A stretch of DNA of 64,000 bases from Neocallimastix lanati (nom. inval.) (GCA_016946835.1 JACVTC010000044.1:1021001-1085000); one strand, 5' to 3'. Positions 36,771 to 48,894 are shown, counted from the first letter of the stretch. The notes: generated by a model not told the origin, from the letters alone. A program made the numbers and translations.

Positions 36771-39700
36771 ATGACACCAAGAAGAATTAATCAAGTAATC
36801 AACGTGGAAGCTACTGACAATCCAAGGAAGATAGTGAATTTCAATTACTCTGAGAATTTCAATAGAGTAATTGAATTAACAACTGAAAATTATCCGAGAT
36901 GGAAAGGAAACATCCTTTATTTATTGACCATAAATGATTTAGTACTTTACGCCACTAAAGAATAAATTAAGAAATTAAGAAAGAAAGACATCAAAGAGGA
37001 CATATTAAACTACACGGAAGACCAATTTGACAACACATTAGTATATGCTAAAAATATTAATGAAAATGACATTAACAACGATATTACAGCAAAGTGGATG
37101 ATACTTAACACCTTAGGAGAAAAGACTCAAGAAATAGTAAAGGGAAATGGAAAAACAGCTCATCAAGTTTGGAAACTCTTAGAGAAATCATTTACTAAAT
37201 CAAAGGAATCCAGAAAGTTAGAACTAAAGAAAAAACTAAACGAGTTAAAGTTCGAAGAAGAACAAGATAAAAATATATTTATGGCAGATCTTCAAAACAC
37301 TATTGAAGAATTAGAAAAAATAGATGAAGATCTAAGCACCAGCACAAAAGTCGGTATTTTGAATAGGGCGCTACCGGAAAACCTTCGATTCATCAATGTA
37401 TTTCAATACAACAGTGATTGGGAAAAATGTACCGATTATGTAAAAAATGTAATACCACAAATCTTGTTATCCAATCTAACAGAATCAAATTACATTAAAG
37501 AAAACAATAATAAAAACATTTTTTCAGCTGAGAGTACATACAAAAAGAATCAAGAAAAATCAAAACGATACATCAAGAATATCAATAAAAATACAAAACG
37601 ACCAAATATAAAATGCAACTACTGTGGTAAAAGAGGGCATTTCTTTTACAATTGCTTTAAAAGAAAAAGAAACCAATTAAGAAGACGAAGCAATACAAAT
37701 TTTAAAAGAAAAAACAATTATAATAAATCAAATATAAAAAACAAAAAGGTTATAGATAACATTCAAAGAAACAACTATAACGATATATATGCAGAGTGTT
37801 TTTCTCAAGATTACAACACAAATGAATCAAATACTATAGACTTAATAGATAATAAAAATAAATCAACAAAGTCTATTAATAAAGAATTAATCTGTTGGAC
37901 CTTAGATTCAGGAGCTTCAATCAACATCACCAACAGACTAGATAAACTCACAAATATTAAATATTGCAATGAAAAAATATTTTTTGCAAATAATCAATCG
38001 ATTATCATTAATAAAGTAGGCACCTTCATAGGATACATTAATGAATACGAATTTACAATCGAAGATGTTTATTACTCACCATTAATCAATAAAAATTTAA
38101 TATCAATTGGAAACTTAATTAAACAAAATTATAAAATTTTATTTAACACCAATCACAACAAATCATATGTCACGATCTATGACAAATACCAAAACAAAAT
38201 CGCCAATATTATTTCAAATGCAAATAACACATTCAACATTTGGTTATCAACCCAACGTATATTTCTACACGACAATAATACCAGAAACACAAATGATGAA
38301 ATCAACTATATTAACATGAAGATTCCTGATAAATTAAATTTATGGCACAGAAGGTTTAGTCACTTCGATATAAAATCAATTAAAAACAAATTACTTAAGA
38401 CAGATATCAAATTAAAATGTCCTCTATGTGCTCAATCCAAGATTAAAAACAAACCTTATTCAAAAAATATCAATACAGCTAAGCATATCTTTGAACTACT
38501 ACACTTGGACTTGGTAGGTCCATTACCTGAATCCATTCACGGAAACAAATATTTTTTTACTATTTTAGACTATTACTCTAGATACGGATGGGTTCTTTTT
38601 CTAAAAGGTAAAGATTACACATTTCCCGCTTTTTATAAATGGTTCAATAACGTAAAAAAATTGTACAATACTAGAATAAAATATTTACGGTCTGATAATG
38701 GTACGGAATTCCGCAATAATAACTTCAAGGACTTCTGTCAATCTTACGGAATCATTCAACAATTTACTGTTCCACACAATCCTCAGCAAAATGGAAGAGC
38801 TGAGCGATTCAATGGAACTCTAATCTCATCTGCCAAAGTAATGCTTAACGATGCTAAGCTGAGTAAACATTTTTGGGAAGACGCCGTTCACACCTCTAAT
38901 TATATACATAATCGACTACCACATCGTGGAATCAACAACATCATCCCATATGAACGGCTAAACAAATCAAAAGTAGATTATTCAAATATAAAAGTATTTG
39001 GATGTAAAGTCTATTACTACATCCCAAAATCCTTTAGAACAAAATTTCAAAATAATGCTTCTCCTGGTATTTTTCTTGGTTATTCAGATAACCCCAGAGC
39101 TTATAAAATTTTAGACACATCTAACAATAAAATAATACTCTCCCGTAGTGTTGAATTTTTTGAATCCAATCCTGGAGATTTTTATACGACTAATTGCTGT
39201 TCTGACCATCAAAATTTTATTCCCAATTATGAAATTTGGGGGAATAGTAGTTCTTATTACTACAATAACTCTTACACAAAAAATCCTATTAACGCAAAAC
39301 CAGCATCAATATTTATTCCAGAAAACAGCATAAACAAAAACACAGTTCATTTCAATAAACAAGGAAAAGACCAAAACACTAATAACACTTCTACTCTAAA
39401 TACAACTAATAGCACAAATCAACCCAAAGTTACCAGCACTATCAAAAATAACAACATCAATAATAATCAAAATAACACTATTAATACTACTCAAAGCAAT
39501 GATAATAACATCAACACTAATCAAACAAAAAACAACAACAATCATTTAAATACGAACATTCATTCTGAAACAAACGATATGAATATCAATAGTATTATAA
39601 GCAACCAAAACAATAAAGTTAAAGGAAACCAAACACCTAACAATAATAATAATTTAATATGTAACAATCAAGTATTAAATAAAAATTTAAGAGAACCTTT

Positions 39701-41234
39701 AGACTATGACGATATATACAACCTCGAAGATCAAGAAGAATGGTTTAACTCTGCTGAAAATGAATTTGGCAACTTGAGAGACCTAAAAGTTTATGAACAA
39801 GTAAATAAAGATGAAATCCCAGAAGAAGCTAATATTATCAAATCCAGACTAATATTCAAATACAAAAGAAATTCTAAAGGGGACATAGTCAAAAGAAAAA
39901 CAAGACTTGTAGCAAAAGGGTTCACACAGCAACATGGAATAGACTATAAAGATACATTTGCACCCACCTTAAAACTAGATTCGATAAGAATATTTACACA
40001 TATAGCTGCAAGAAATAATTTCCAAATAGAACAAATAGATGTTAATGCTGCTTATTTAAACGCTCATCTAAAGGAAGAAATATACATGGAGCCTCCAAAA
40101 GGACATCCCGATCACAAGAAATACATCTGGAAACTCAAGAAAGCCATATATGGTTTAAAGCAAAGCGGAATGGAATGGAACAATGAATTAAATGGGCATC
40201 TACTAAACATTGGCTTCAAAAGATTGACTTGTGAACCATGTATATACTTTACAACAGATAAACATAACAAGATTACATGCCTCATAGCTGTTTATGTGGA
40301 CGACATACTACTTGCAGGTAACAAAGCAAAAGTAGATCAAATCAAAAATATGATAAAAAAAAAATTCAAAATAAAAGAAATCGGTGAAGTCAATTTCATA
40401 ATAGGAATAAAATTTGTAAAGCATAAAAACGGTTATTTCTTAAATCAAGAAAGATATATAAACGATATAATTATCAAATATGGAATGTCAAGTGCTACTC
40501 CTATTCGTAATATAACACCAATTGAAAATGAAGAATTGAGAAAAACGAAAATGAATGAAACTACTTATAGAAGCGCTGTTGGAAGCTTATTATACTTAGG
40601 TATCTGTACTAGACCCGATATATTACATGCAGTATCCAAAGCGGCACAAAAATCAAAAGAACCTAACTTGGAAGATTGGGAAAATTTAAAACGAATATTA
40701 AAATATTTAAAGGGAACAATAAAATATGGTATTAACATATCAAGAAACTCAAATGTCAAAGCTTTCGTAGATGCAGACTACGCTGGGGACACAAAAACAA
40801 GAAGATCGACTACAGGATTTGTAATTACAATAGGAGATTCACCTACTAGTTGGTGTTCAAAACTACAGCATTGTGTATCGACTTCCACAGCTGAGGCCGA
40901 ATATTATAGTCTTAGCGAATGTAGCAAACATTGCATGTGGTACATAAATTTATTGAAGGAATTAAAATACAACATCAGTGGTATTGAAGTCAACATAGAC
41001 AATAAAGCCGCAATCTATAATGCAAAAAACCAATCGATTAATCCAAGAACAAAGCATATGGACATAAGATTGCACTATGTAAGAGAATTAGTAAAGAGCA
41101 ATAAAATAATATTGAAATATGTAAAATCTCAAAACAATTTAGCAGATGGCTTTACGAAATATCTAAACGGATCTTCCATGGATAAATTTAGAAATTCATT
41201 ATTAACACAGCCAATGGACTTAAAAATTTATTAA
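36771..41234 (+). pseudogene. Copia-2 gag-pol, full length with one in-frame stop
   Basis: One frame runs from ATG 36771 to the stop at 41234. It is interrupted only by TAA at 36963-36965 (codon 65), where Copia-1 has AAA (Lys) in the same context (TKE-x-(V/I)KKLRK). Domains in order are: copia gag; CCHC knuckle CNYCGKRGHFFYNC (~37613); protease LDSGASINIT (~37905); integrase HHCC (HRRFSH...CPLC) and D-D-E (HLDLVGP, RSDNGTEF, NPQQNGRAERFNGT); the integrase C-terminal region and chromodomain-free tail; an Asn-rich linker; RT with VYVDDILLAG (~40290); and RNase H with DADYAGD and STAEAEYYSLSE. All visible catalytic residues are intact. Readthrough or initiation downstream (ATG 37098) could still yield pol without the gag N-terminus. 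Confidence 0.93.
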
Positions 41235-41264
41235 CTTAAGTTTTTTAAAATAAAAAAAAATAAT

Positions 41265-41304
41265 CAATTATAACCTTAAAAAATAGGTTATAATTGTGGG
41301 GGAA
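41265..41304 (+). other. Pre-PPT stem-loop and polypurine tract of Copia-2
   Basis: CAATTATAACC (41265-41275) pairs perfectly with GGTTATAATTG (41286-41296) over 11 bp. GTGGGGGAA then abuts the 3' LTR. Confidence 0.85.
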
Positions 41305-41573
41305 TGTTAGAGACGAAATCGTTACATACATTTATTTATATTATTAATTTATATCAACCAATAATTAATCTTTAATTAAATTAAATAATGTTAACTAAGA
41401 TATAAAATATGAAATAAATTTAATGTAAAAATATCTCTTAGAAAAATATATATATCCTCATAATAAAAATTATTAATAAACATTTTATAATATTACACAT
41501 AACATAAAATACTTTGTTATATTGTTTTTATTAATACAGTGTTTGTCTTAGATTTATAAATTTGTTTTTCACA
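41305..41573 (+). repeat. 3' LTR of Copia-2
   Basis: Same as 35532-35800 except for about one base (TTTATTT against TTCATTT near the start). Confidence 0.95.
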
Positions 41574-41939
41574 AATTTTTTTAATGGTATTTTATTGTAT
41601 ATTAAAAATTAAGTTAATTCATATTATATCTGTATTAAATTTTTTATATTTTTTAATTGTATGATTTCAGAACAAATTCGTGTGTGAGGATATATTATTT
41701 TATCTTTAATAATTTTTTTTATTATATTAATTATATATTTATTTATATTAAAAAAATTATGTTTATATTATATATTAATGTTAATATTAATTTTTATAAA
41801 TCATTTTTATTTGTCTCTTTTTAGATTAATTGTTAATTTTTTCATTTTATATGTGTCAATAATATTTAGTTAAACATAGTTATTATTAATTAACATAAAT
41901 AAATAGGTTATTTTTTTATTGATTATTCTTAGTCTTGAT

Positions 41940-42130
41940 GACTTAAATGACTATTATTTTATATTTAATTATTGTCAACTTAAATAGTTGACTATTATTT
42001 ATATTTTATTGACAATTATTTATAGTTGACTATTATTTATATTTATATTTAATTATTTTCAACTTAAATATTTGACTATTATTTATATTTTATTAACAAT
42101 TATTTACAACTTAGCTAGTTGACAATTATT
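41940..42130 (-). repeat. Leader hairpin array of element B
   Basis: Repeated GTCAACT...AGTTG-type units separated by AATAATTG or TATTTATATTT spacers, reading on the minus strand. It is the counterpart of 46917-47200 in element C and 36133-36330 in Copia-2. Confidence 0.65.
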
Positions 42131-42477
42131 TATATTTTAATGAGTTTTAAAATTTTATTTAATTATCTTTTATTTTATTTTATTTTTATTTTTTTATTTT
42201 TATTTTTTTATTTTTATATAAATATTTATATATATTTATAAATTTATTAATGAAAATTAATAATAAATATCATTAACACACACTCAATATTGTTCTGTAA
42301 TGTTTGTTTATTAATGTTGGTTATTATATTTTATTTCTATAATGAATATTATAAGAATAATAAAAATATATTGCTATTTGTTTGAATATGAATTATATAC
42401 AAAAAAAAATATTATGTTTTATATATTTCAACTTAGCTTTATTTGATAGCTCAACTGGAGAGTTGAGACTCTTAATC

Positions 42478-42682
42478 TGTAAAAAGTAGGAATCACTTTT
42501 TTATTATATAAGAATAAAGAATATATATATATAATTTTGTACATTTTGATAGTATTTATAGTCAACATAAAATATGGCCTGTTATTATTATTGGTCACAT
42601 ATCTTACACTAATATATTAATATATATAACATTACTCCTTTAATTAATATAATTATAAATCTATATATTTTTGTTTTTAACA
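42478..42682 (-). repeat. 5' LTR of element B
   Basis: The reverse complement starts TGTTAAAAACAAAAATATA and ends CTTTTTACA. It is followed (42477 leftward) by GATTAAGAGTCTCA and the CTCAACT/AGTTGAG hairpin. Confidence 0.85.
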
Positions 42683-43137
42683 TTTGAATATATAAAAAAT
42701 ATCTGAAATTTAATTTATTAACAATTTAAATATAAAATATTATTAAAATTAAGAATTTTAAATTTTTGGTAGTATCAATTTTTAATTAATAAAAATTTCG
42801 TATTTTACCAAATAAAATTCTCTATTGCTATATAGGGGATTATTTTTTCTATAAATTTATATATATAGTGACTTGGGAAGCGAAAGAAAATTTTTAACTA
42901 ATAATTTATTTAAATCATTAATTTTTATAAATTTATTTTTTTTAAAAAAATTTTTTTTTATTTTTTCTATTTTATTTCTTTTATTGTTTTTATTATTTAC
43001 ACTAAAAAAATAATTAAGTAAACAAATAAATATTATCTAAGTAAATCTAAATAACTGAATGAATCAATAATTATTTAGATAAATCTTAATTAAGTGAATA
43101 CGTTAAAATAAATTAAATAAATTTATAACAAAAGTAA
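42683..43137. other. AT-rich spacer
   Basis: Nothing recognised. Confidence 0.55.
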
Positions 43138-44706
43138 ATGGATAAAAAGAACAAGAATAATAAAGCACCCGATAATAGGAGAAAGACCACAAGGAGTGGT
43201 TCTTTAAAAAGTTCGGTGGGTATTGTGGTCGCAGAAAGTAGCCCTACGCCTGTTGAAGCTCCTCCAGCTCGACGCCAGAATACAGGAGACAAGAAAACTA
43301 CCGGTAATCCTGAGAAGCCAGCTGCATCTAAACCCAAACCAGCAACGGCGCCTGAGGCTAATAAACCTGAGGCCGGCAAGTCCGAGGCTAGAAAATATGA
43401 AGCTAGCAAGCCAGGAACTACCCAAAGGGAGAGTTTAAGCAAGAGTAACAATGCTGGGGCTATAGACTTTACTGCTTTGCTGAGTAAGCAGATGGAGGAA
43501 TTTAAGAACATGATGATCAGTACTCAGCAACAGACTGTTGCTATGATTGAACAGATGCAAATACAGAGCGAAATTAGGTTTGCTAAATTTTAGGCCGAAC
43601 TTTGGTACTTTATACCAGCATCGACAAATAAGCCCTTCCCACTACATATAGATACAAAAGAAGCGAGATATAGGACTTATTATCAACATACGTCGCCTAT
43701 ACTTACAAAGAGTGCGATGGAAGGCGTGGTAATGATGGATGCGTACCCCGCGGAGTACGAAAGAGACATCCCCATGTTCCATGGTGAAGTAGGGGATGTC
43801 GAATCATTTGTTGATAGGCTAAAAAGGTACTTTGGTAGACATCAGAAGTACTACCAAACCGAGCCCATGGCGATGTTGTACTTCATAGAGGTTAAGCGGA
43901 ATACTTCAGCTGTCAGATGAAACTAAAAGATTGCTACTAATACAACAAGTAAGACCCTTGGTTCGGGAAGCCTTTTATGATTTAGCTGCTCAAAACAAGC
44001 CTTAGAATATTATATTATATGCTTAAGATGTGATACCTTCCCTGCTGATTACAAAGACGAATACTTAGAAAGATATGAGTATAACCGCGAAAGGAAAATA
44101 GCCATCATGGCCCTGCTAGGAATGACTGATCCGCGAAGACCCTCCAAGGATATAGATGCTAAGATAAGGAAGAACAGAGACAATTGCCTAGGCGATAAAA
44201 GAGATTTCAATAGAAGAGAGTCTACTAAACTAAACAATTATGACAAGAATAAAAGAGATAATAATAACCACAACACTGGTAAAGATGTTGGTATGAGGTC
44301 AAGCGAGAGACAAAATTATTACAAGGACTCCCGTACATGTAGTAATAATTCAATCCCCAAGACAGCACTCCTAATGCAAGATAAGTCTGAGTACGAAATA
44401 TTTGTGCCTGACGCCAAGATAAATAATCTACATACTAAAGAAGGGCTCCAAAACCTAAATGTGCTATATGATACCGGATCATAGATCAACATAATCCATC
44501 CGCAGTTGGCTAAAGAGATAAACTTCAAGATTGAGGACTTAGATAAAGATAGCCTCTTGAAACCAGAACAGATAGTAGGGTTTGACAATGTGGATGGTAA
44601 AGCTAGCTATTTAGCCTTAGCTGCTAATTTTGTGGACAATATTAAGCAGGCCTACCGACAGGACAAGATGGCTCAAGAAATTTTAATTGCTAAAGTGGTT
44701 CAGTAG
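43138..44706 (+). pseudogene. Ty3/gypsy-type gag-protease relic in a GC-richer island
   Basis: The base composition is far less A/T-rich than the surroundings. The first frame (43138-43593) is a basic, Pro/Ala/Lys-rich gag N-terminus with a KQMEEFKNMMISTQQQ helix. After stops and frame changes come PMFHGEVGDVESFVDRLKRY (43760-43830), a retrotransposon gag core pattern, and KDEYLERYEYNRERKIA. Near 44460 comes LNVLYDTGS-stop-INIIHP, an aspartic protease of the DTG type. The frame ends with IKQAYRQDKMAQEILIAKVV, which resembles the linker before a gypsy integrase, so RT and RNase H seem deleted. No LTRs were found. Gypsy affiliation is by motif, not alignment. Confidence 0.65.
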
Positions 44707-45158
44707 TACCTGCTTGTACTATCCTACTGGTTGTCACTGTTTCGTATTTTACTTTTTCCTTTTTGGAAAATAATAATTAATTTTAATTAGATAAATAAAT
44801 AATTAATTTTTAGATAAATCTATATTTATATTAAATGAATACTTAATAATAATTTATTTAATCCACTATCTTGTATTCACTTATTTATAATAATAGTTAA
44901 ATGTATTTTATTTTAATTATATAAACCAAACATGTAAAAATTTAGTGTAGATTTTTGATATATAAATCCATGCATTTTATTTTATTTTGTCTCCTTGAGT
45001 CGATATTAACATTTAAAATTATAATAAATAAAATATAATATAAACCATCAATAAACAAACAATCCAATATTAAATAAATAAAGTGTTTGGATAAATAAGT
45101 AAACAAATAAACATAATTTAAATAGATAATTTTCGAATTTATTTTATTCATTATTAAT
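44707..45158. other. AT-rich spacer
   Basis: Nothing recognised. Confidence 0.5.
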
Positions 45159-45370
45159 TTAACCACAACAACCTGGTGAGCAAATCCCAGAATTCGTTAC
45201 AATAACAGATACACGGTAAAATGATGGCTCTTCAATGATAATATCATGGTTACGTAATGTATCTATAAACAGTTAGCAATTAAATATTTAATTTCTTCAA
45301 GAGTTAAATTAATTATTACGTTTATTAATAATATCTTCAAATTTTAATTTTTATAATAATAATTAATTTA
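45159..45370 (-). pseudogene. Possible 3' exon remnant of an unidentified gene
   Basis: On the minus strand an exon-like stretch reads TLRNHDIIIEEPSFYRVSV, then IVTNSGICSPGCCG, then stop. It is preceded by a CTAAC branch-like site and TTTATAG acceptor. A ~58-base intron with a GTAATA donor would join it to KFEDIINK. Codon and base composition are protein-like. I do not recognise the family, no 5' end could be found, and it may be a fragment only. Confidence 0.3.
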
Positions 45371-45800
45371 AGTAATAATGTTAAAAAAAAAATAAAATAA
45401 AATAAAAGTATTAGTTTTAATATTTTAATTTATCAAAAATAATTAAATGAATATCATGAATAGAATAAATCAAAATAAAAATGATATTTATAATGTTAAC
45501 ATTGAAAATAAGATTACTTTTAATAAAAAATTCATATTTAAAAATTGATTTCTTAGTTCAGAAGAAATAAATGTATATTAAAAATAAAATAAAATAAAAT
45601 AAAATAAAAAATAAAAAATAAAAAAAAAAAAAAAAGTTAAAATATATATATAGATGAAAAAAAAAAAAAAAAAAAAAAGAAATATAAATAATTTATTAAT
45701 ATGTCTAAAAATTAAATATTAAATAAGTAAATAAATATAAAAAAAAGGAAAAACAAAAATGAAAATTAATCAAATTTTATATATTTTTTGATGAAAGTTT

Positions 45801-45831
<31 letters not shown>

Positions 45832-45980
45832 TAAAAATTTTATTAAAAATTTTAAGATACATTTATTAATAATATATTCAAATTTTAATTTTTAAAATAA
45901 TAACAATTAATTTAAATAATAGTACTAAAAAAAAAAAAAATAAAATAAAATAAAATAAAAGTATTAGTTTTAATATTTTA
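45322..45980 (+). repeat. Direct repeat pair and A/T tracts
   Basis: About 105 bases (TTTATTAATAATAT-TTCAAATTTTAATTTTT ... AAAGTATTAGTTTTAATATTT) occur at 45322-45430 and again near 45860-45980. Between them lie long A-runs (near 45615-45680) and a (TTTA)n run at about 45797-45830. The remainder to 46377 is plain AT. Confidence 0.5.
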
Positions 45981-46377
45981 TTAAAATAATATGTAGTTAT
46001 TAAATGATTCTTTTCAATATTATTATTTTTTTTCTATAATAATGAACCCATATAAAAAATTATAGAATAAGCCATATTTTAATTTTATTCATTATTAATA
46101 TTATTAAATGAACATCATACCAATCATAACTCTCAAATATTTATTTGAAATTAAATTTTAATAACAAAATAATAAAAATATCTAAAAATATCTATAATGT
46201 AAACTCAAAAATTTGTAACATCAATAAACCATAATTTAAAAAAAAAAAGTGACAATCATTAATTACTAATAGATGAAAAATATAAGATGAAATAATTCAT
46301 TAAATATAATAATATGAAATTGATTATATTAATAATAATTAGAGTTTTTATTTCTATTTCATATCCTTATTAAATTT

Positions 46378-46584
46378 TGTTAGAAACAAAAATAATAAGA
46401 TTTATAGTTATATTATTTAAAGGAGTAATGTTATATAAATTAATATATTAGTGTAAGATATGTGACCAATAGTAATAAAAAGCCACATATTATTTTTACT
46501 ATAAATACTATAAAGAAGTATAAAATTATGTATGTATACTATTCTTTATTCTTATATAATAAAAAGAGATTTATACTTTTCACA
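46378..46584 (+). repeat. 5' LTR of element C
   Basis: Begins TGTTAGAAACAAAAATAATA and ends TACTTTTCACA, directly followed by GATTAAGAGTCTCA and the CTCAACT/AGTTGAG hairpin. Confidence 0.92.
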
Positions 46585-46916
46585 GATTAAGAGTCTCAAC
46601 TCTTCAGTTGAGCTATCCATAAAGCTAAGTTGAAATATATAAAATATAATATCATTTAAATATAAAATTATTACTAATCAAACTAATAAATATATATTTT
46701 TATTATTTTTATAAAATTTATTATAGAAGCAAAACGTAATAACCAATATCCATAAGAAAATATTACAGAACAATTGTGAGAATGTTAAGGATATAAAATT
46801 TAAAATAAAATGCTTATTGTAATAGGTCATAGTTATTATTAATTATTAAAAAATAAAAAATGATATAAATACATATACATATAATTAGATAAAAAGAAAA
46901 TATTAAAATAAAATAA

Positions 46917-47200
46917 TAGTCAACTAGTCTATCTAAGTTGAGAATTATTGAAAATAAAAAATAAATGTCAACTAGCTAAGCTGTGAATAATTGATAATAG
47001 AATAAAAATAATTGTCAACTAGCTAGGTTGATTAACAATAAAAATAAAAATAATTATTGATTAGTTTATCTAAGTTGTAAATAATTAACTATAAAATGAT
47101 TGTCAACTAGATTAACTAAATTGAAAATAATAGAAAATAAAAATAAAAATAATAGTCTAACTAGTGAAGTTTTGAATAATTAAATTTAAAATAATAGTCA
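46917..47200 (+). repeat. Leader hairpin array of element C
   Basis: Degenerate CAACTAG..TAAGTTG-type units (near 46921, 46968, 47017, 47060 and 47103), as in Copia-2 and element B. Confidence 0.65.
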
Positions 47201-47559
47201 TTTTAAGTTATTAAGACTAAGAATTATCAATTACAAATAATCTGTTTATTCAAGTTAATTAATAATAACTATTTTTAACTAAATATTAATGAAACACATA
47301 AAATAAAAAATTAACAACTAATTGAAAAAGAGACAAATAAAAATGATTTATAAAAATTAATATTAACATTAATAAATAATATAAACATAATTTATTTTTA
47401 ATATAAATAAATATATAATTAATAAAATAATAAAATTATTAAATATTAAATAATATATCCTTATACACAAAATCCGTTCTGACATTATACAATTCAAAAT
47501 AATTTAAAAGATATAATATACATTTATTATGAATCAACTTAATTTTTAATATACAATAA

Positions 47560-47622
47560 AATACCATCAAGAAAAATTAACAAGTAATTAACGTTGAAAC
47601 TAGAAACAATCCACAGAAAATA
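47560..47622 (+). pseudogene. Remnant of a Copia-2-like gag start in element C
   Basis: ATACCATCAAGAAAAATTAA and the following ACAAGTAATTAACGTTGAAA and AACAATCCACAG align base by base with the first ~55 coding bases of Copia-2 gag (ATGACACCAAGAAGAATTAA...). The start codon is changed and small indels are present. Similarity also runs upstream through the end of the leader. After this point the sequence is unrelated to gag. Confidence 0.65.
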
Positions 47623-48269
47623 TAATAATAGAAATTTTAATAATTAAAGTTTTACACTAAAATTTTAACAAATAATGTTCAAGAAATAAATTAAAATTAA
47701 AGTATCCGAGAAATTATTTTTAACAAAACTTTTATAATCAATAAAATTTTAATTTATTATAATATTTTTATTTAATACATTTCAAATTTTAATTTATAAT
47801 AATTTTAAAATGTCCAATTATATCAATCTATTAAAAATAATATTAATGATTTATTAAATTAAAATTAAATTAAATTCAATCAATAATATAAATTTCATTA
47901 TTTTTGCTAAACTTTAATCAATAATATTTAATACATTCCATCAATATTAATAACAATTTAAAATATTTTTAAAAAAAATTATATTATTAATAATATATAA
48001 TATTTACAAAAATCTAATCTATCATTTATTAATCTAAATTTTGTTAAATCTCGAAACTTGATATTTAAAATATTTATATAATTTTTTTATAACATATTTA
48101 TTCATATAAAACCCATTTATATATATCATTAACAATAATAGGGATGATTAAATTTAGATAATCTATATAAAAAAATTTAAAATATATTATTTGAATTATT
48201 TATTATTCTCCAAATCAATGCTTAACATCTAAACATAAATGGGAATCATATATATATTTATATATAAAA

Positions 48270-48695
48270 AAGAAGTAGGAGATTTAAATGCTATTAAAAA
48301 TATGATCGTTAATACCAGAAAACCTATGAATAGATTTGGAGGTATTTTATAACTAATAAATACATTTACCAATAAAAGATTTTTTGAAAAAGATTTTTTT
48401 TTTATGAAATTAACTCATTTATCCGATGAATCTTCGCAATGGTGTTTTAATATTATTGAAAATAAGAAGTTACGTTAATCCTTCGCAATTTATTATTATT
48501 TAAAAGATATTACTTTGAATTAACAAATAAATGACAAATGCGTTGTAGATTTTGAAACAGTGTTATATTTATTTTATAAAAATAATAATTAATTTAATGG
48601 AGATATTCTAGTAATACATGATGACAAATACAGCATTTTATCAAATGAATTAAATTTTATTATTTATAATTAGTAAAAAAAAAAAAAAAAAAAAA
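48270..48695 (+). repeat. Poly(A)-ended insert within element C
   Basis: Compared with elements B and D, C has about 400 extra bases between GAAGTAGGAGA and the shared ACATTATTTAAATACA segment. The insert ends in an A-run of about 24. It contains open, protein-like stretches (MKLTHLSDESSQWCFNIIEN; VVDFETVLYLFYKNNN) with stops. I do not recognise the source. The form suggests a retrotransposed cDNA end. Confidence 0.45.
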
Positions 48696-48772
48696 AAAAT
48701 AATAATAATAATAAAAAACACACATTATTTAAATACAGTTATATACAATACTCTTAATATAATCAATATATA

Positions 48773-48807
<35 letters not shown>

Positions 48808-48894
48808 TATATTAGTATAAATGAAATAATCAACAATAAACCAATATTATAAATTATATATTGTTATAGTTTTGTAATTTTTTTTATTTATTTT

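Larger units (their letters stand above)
35532..41573 (+). mobile_element. Copia-2: nearly intact Ty1/copia retrotransposon
   Basis: LTRs at 35532-35800 and 41305-41573 (269 bases each, TG...CA) differ at about one base. Target duplication AATTT lies at 35527-35531 and 41574-41578. A primer-binding site, leader hairpin array, a single gag-pol frame (one stop), stem-loop and polypurine tract are all present. The element is inserted in, and opposite to, element B. It is the source family of the solo LTRs at 1631 and 8655. The near identity of the LTRs implies a recent insertion. Confidence 0.97.
32743..42682 (-). mobile_element. Non-autonomous LTR element B, inverted, split by Copia-2
   Basis: On the minus strand, the 5' LTR is 42478-42682, the primer-binding site is 42464-42477, and the leader hairpin array is about 41940-42130. 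The interior is interrupted by Copia-2 (35532-41573) and resumes at 35526. The 3' LTR is 32743-32952. Without the insert it is about 3.9 kb, close to the 3.8 kb of element C. It is collinear with C over long blocks (for example 34980-35460 against 47640-48180). Its only protein-like content is the BAR-like relic at 33257-34004. LTR copies differ at many positions, and no target duplication was found, so this is the older copy. Confidence 0.82.

Noticed and set aside
42440-42477. A tRNA-Lys gene fragment (TAGCTCAACT...GACTCTTAATC)
   Set aside because: It has only the D-arm and anticodon-like part, no acceptor or T-arm, and lies exactly at the LTR border on the minus strand; it is the primer-binding site region of element B.
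43113-43511. Minus-strand open frame with hydrophobic, Leu/Ala-rich translation
   Set aside because: It is the shadow of the gypsy gag frame on the plus strand and has no motif of its own.
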